From contig JAKAFV010000025.1 in the NCBI GenBank assembly GCA_021817915.1, positions 1-6,634 of the forward strand: DNA of 6,634 bases, in the 5' to 3' direction. This DNA comes from a bacterium (GTDB lineage: Bacteria > Patescibacteriota > Minisyncoccia > UBA6257 > UBA9933). Within the stretch, counting starts at the first letter, position 1. Every line of letters starts with the position of its first letter. A model generated the notes under the pieces. That model made no database searches. It was not told where the DNA came from and saw nothing but the letters and a program-made list of their open reading frames with translations. Below are positions 5,655-6,634 of the stretch, in pieces. Both the position numbers and the translations under genes were made by a program.

Positions 5655-6128
5655 ATGATAGATAAACAACAACTTTGTAAATTTCTTGTAAAAGCTAAAA
5701 AATCAACCTATGCAGCTGGAGATGTTGCGCAAAAAATCGTTGAAGTAGATAAATCTACGACATTGGTCTTTGAGAATGGCGATTGGAAATATCACGACAA
5801 TTATTTTGGCGGCGAACCCTATGGCGGACGCGAGGTCGTATTTTTCCAGGGCAAACCGGTTTATATAATGGTTTATTATGGCTGGGTTATTGAAGGCGTT
5901 GTTAATGTACAAGAAGTTTATAAAACTTTGCAGGGCGCGCTTACGTTAATTCCGGAAGATAAGCCGTTTAGAGGCCCGGAAAAATATAGTCAAGATGGCG
6001 CTGAATATATTAATGTTTTTAAAGGAGAAATTGATAATTTTTTTGGCGAAGAAATAATAAAATCAGCCGAAGGAAAAGAAATTTATAGGGCAAAATATAT
6101 CGGTGGATTGGTTGACCAAAGAAGATAG
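5655..6128 (+). CDS. DUF5680 domain protein of unknown function
   Basis: This is a soluble 157-aa protein with no signal peptide or membrane helix. Its pattern matches what I remember of DUF5680: FLVKAKKSTYAAGD (10-23), the Tyr/Gly-rich centre WKYHDNYFGGEPYGGREVVF (44-63), GKPVYIMVYYGWV (66-78), LIPEDKPFRGPEKY (98-111), and a C-terminal INVFKGEIDNFFGEEII...YRAKYIGGLV. In other bacteria this domain occurs alone or behind a helix-turn-helix domain. No DNA-binding part is present here, and no function is established. ATG 5655 lies 4 nt after the rseP stop, so it is very likely translated from the same mRNA. A strong terminator follows, making it the last gene of the unit. An unrelated house-cleaning or ligand-binding role cannot be judged from sequence alone. 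Confidence 0.75.
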   Translation: MIDKQQLCKFLVKAKKSTYAAGDVAQKIVEVDKSTTLVFENGDWKYHDNYFGGEPYGGREVVFFQGKPVYIMVYYGWVIEGVVNVQEVYKTLQGALTLIPEDKPFRGPEKYSQDGAEYINVFKGEIDNFFGEEIIKSAEGKEIYRAKYIGGLVDQRR

Positions 6129-6148
6129 ATTCTTTGTTTTATATCGAC

Positions 6149-6178
6149 AAGGGCCGTTTTGACTAAGCGGCTTTTTTT
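6149..6178 (+). terminator. Rho-independent terminator after the rseP-DUF5680 unit
   Basis: The stem AAGGGCCGTTT (6149-6159) pairs with 6165-6175 around a 5-nt loop (TGACT, 6160-6164). Its GC core is GCCG/CGGC (6153-6156 with 6168-6171), extended by G-U and A-U pairs. A run of seven T (6172-6178) follows. It lies 21 nt after the DUF5680 stop codon and is the only classical terminator I see in the window. Confidence 0.85.
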
Positions 6179-6187
6179 GTTTAGAAT
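6159..6187 (+). promoter_or_regulatory. Candidate sigma70-type promoter for proS, overlapping the terminator
   Basis: TTGACT (6159-6164, -35, five of six consensus bases) and TAGAAT (6182-6187, -10, five of six) are separated by exactly 17 nt. The -35 box overlaps the terminator loop and its right stem base. Transcription would begin about 6-8 nt after the -10, at or next to the proS ATG (6195), which predicts a leaderless mRNA. No ribosome binding site could fit between. The call rests on box match and spacing only. Confidence 0.6.
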
Positions 6188-6194
6188 TAAATTG

Positions 6195-6634
6195 ATGAAA
6201 TTTTCCCAATATTTTTTAAAGACCTCAAAAACAGTATCGGAAGAAGATAAAAGCGTTTCGGCGAAATTTTTAAAGCAGGGCGGGTTTGTCCGCGAGTCAG
6301 TCGCCGGACGCTATTATTTTTTGCCTGTTGGCCAGCGCGTCCAGCAAAAAATAATGGCGGCAATTAAAGAAGAAATGGACTCCGCCGGCTACGGCGAAAT
6401 GATAACTCCGGTTTTGCACCCATTGGAATTATGGAAAGAGACAAATAGAACCAATACTACCGGGTTTGAATTGATGAAAGTTAAAGACAGAAGGGGGGCG
6501 GAATTTGCTTTAGGCGGAACAGCAGAGGAAATGTTTGTCGATTTAGTTCGTCAATTTAAATTAAGCTACCGGGATTTGCCGGTTCTTCTCTACCAATTCT
6601 CGCCGAAATTCCGCGATGAGCTTCGCGCTCGCGG
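6195..6634 (+). CDS. proS: Prolyl-tRNA synthetase, N-terminal part (3' end outside window)
   Basis: ProRS is a class II aminoacyl-tRNA synthetase that charges tRNA-Pro in the cytoplasm. The frame is open from ATG 6195 to the window end, giving 146 full codons. Visible motifs: SQYFLKT (4-10), FVRESVAGRYYFLPVGQRV (31-49), motif 1 region EEMDSAGYGEMITPVLHPLE with its conserved Pro (59-78), LWKETNR (79-85), the adenine-contacting TxE motif as LGGTAEE (106-112, where most bacterial enzymes have THEE), SYRDLPVLLYQFSPKFRDE (124-142) entering motif 2, and RAR where RPR is usual. The start is chosen because MKFSQYFLKT aligns with the family N-terminus and a promoter sits just upstream. Whether the enzyme carries the bacterial editing insertion cannot be seen. 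Adjacency to rseP matches the common bacterial gene order. Confidence 0.94.
   Translation, partial: MKFSQYFLKTSKTVSEEDKSVSAKFLKQGGFVRESVAGRYYFLPVGQRVQQKIMAAIKEEMDSAGYGEMITPVLHPLELWKETNRTNTTGFELMKVKDRRGAEFALGGTAEEMFVDLVRQFKLSYRDLPVLLYQFSPKFRDELRAR

Overview
The window reads as an ordinary housekeeping stretch from a small-genome bacterium, most likely a member of the Candidate Phyla Radiation (Patescibacteria, Parcubacteria-like). This assignment is inferred from several traits. The core proteins are short and divergent: the clamp-loader subunit is cysteine-free and 210 aa, and frr is 179 aa. Most genes lack a recognisable Shine-Dalgarno sequence. The coding DNA is moderately AT-rich, with very AT-rich intergenic palindromes. 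The order frr-rseP-proS recalls the usual bacterial frr-uppS-cdsA-dxr-rseP-proS cluster with the isoprenoid and phospholipid genes missing. No marker fixes the taxon.

Layout, all genes on the + strand: the 3' part of murA (1-555); a palindromic repeat (A); mreB (655-1662); a second repeat (B); a short holB-like delta' gene (1789-2421); a membrane-anchored Asp-box beta-propeller protein (2438-3520); frr (3530-4069); a third repeat (C, inverted relative to A and B); rseP (4193-5650); a DUF5680-type protein (5655-6128); a Rho-independent terminator (about 6149-6178); and the 5' part of proS (from 6195). The genes cover cell-wall precursor synthesis, cell shape, replication, ribosome recycling, membrane proteolysis and tRNA charging. 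They look like two or three short co-transcribed groups, with junctions of 4-16 nt inside groups, separated by the roughly 116-bp palindromes and closed by the terminator.

The striking feature is inside rseP. Between the N-terminal HEIGH protease half and the second membrane helix lies an in-frame segment of about 460 bp (4411-4870) that does not belong to site-2 proteases. It encodes a GxxExxY-family PD-(D/E)XK nuclease-like domain with its D...ExK residues intact. It is bounded by four copies of ATCCGAA on the left and four copies of TTCGGAT on the right, nested so that the ends can pair in the transcript. It is clearly poorer in GC (about 29% by hand count) than the flanking rseP sequence (about 45-55%). 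This looks like a mobile intervening element, comparable to the stem-bounded intervening sequences of 23S rRNA genes, but inserted in a protein gene and kept in frame with it.

Two smaller points also stand out. A near-consensus promoter is embedded in the terminator and would start proS transcription at or within a base or two of its ATG, giving a leaderless mRNA. MreB has Asn in place of the usual Asp in its second phosphate-binding motif.
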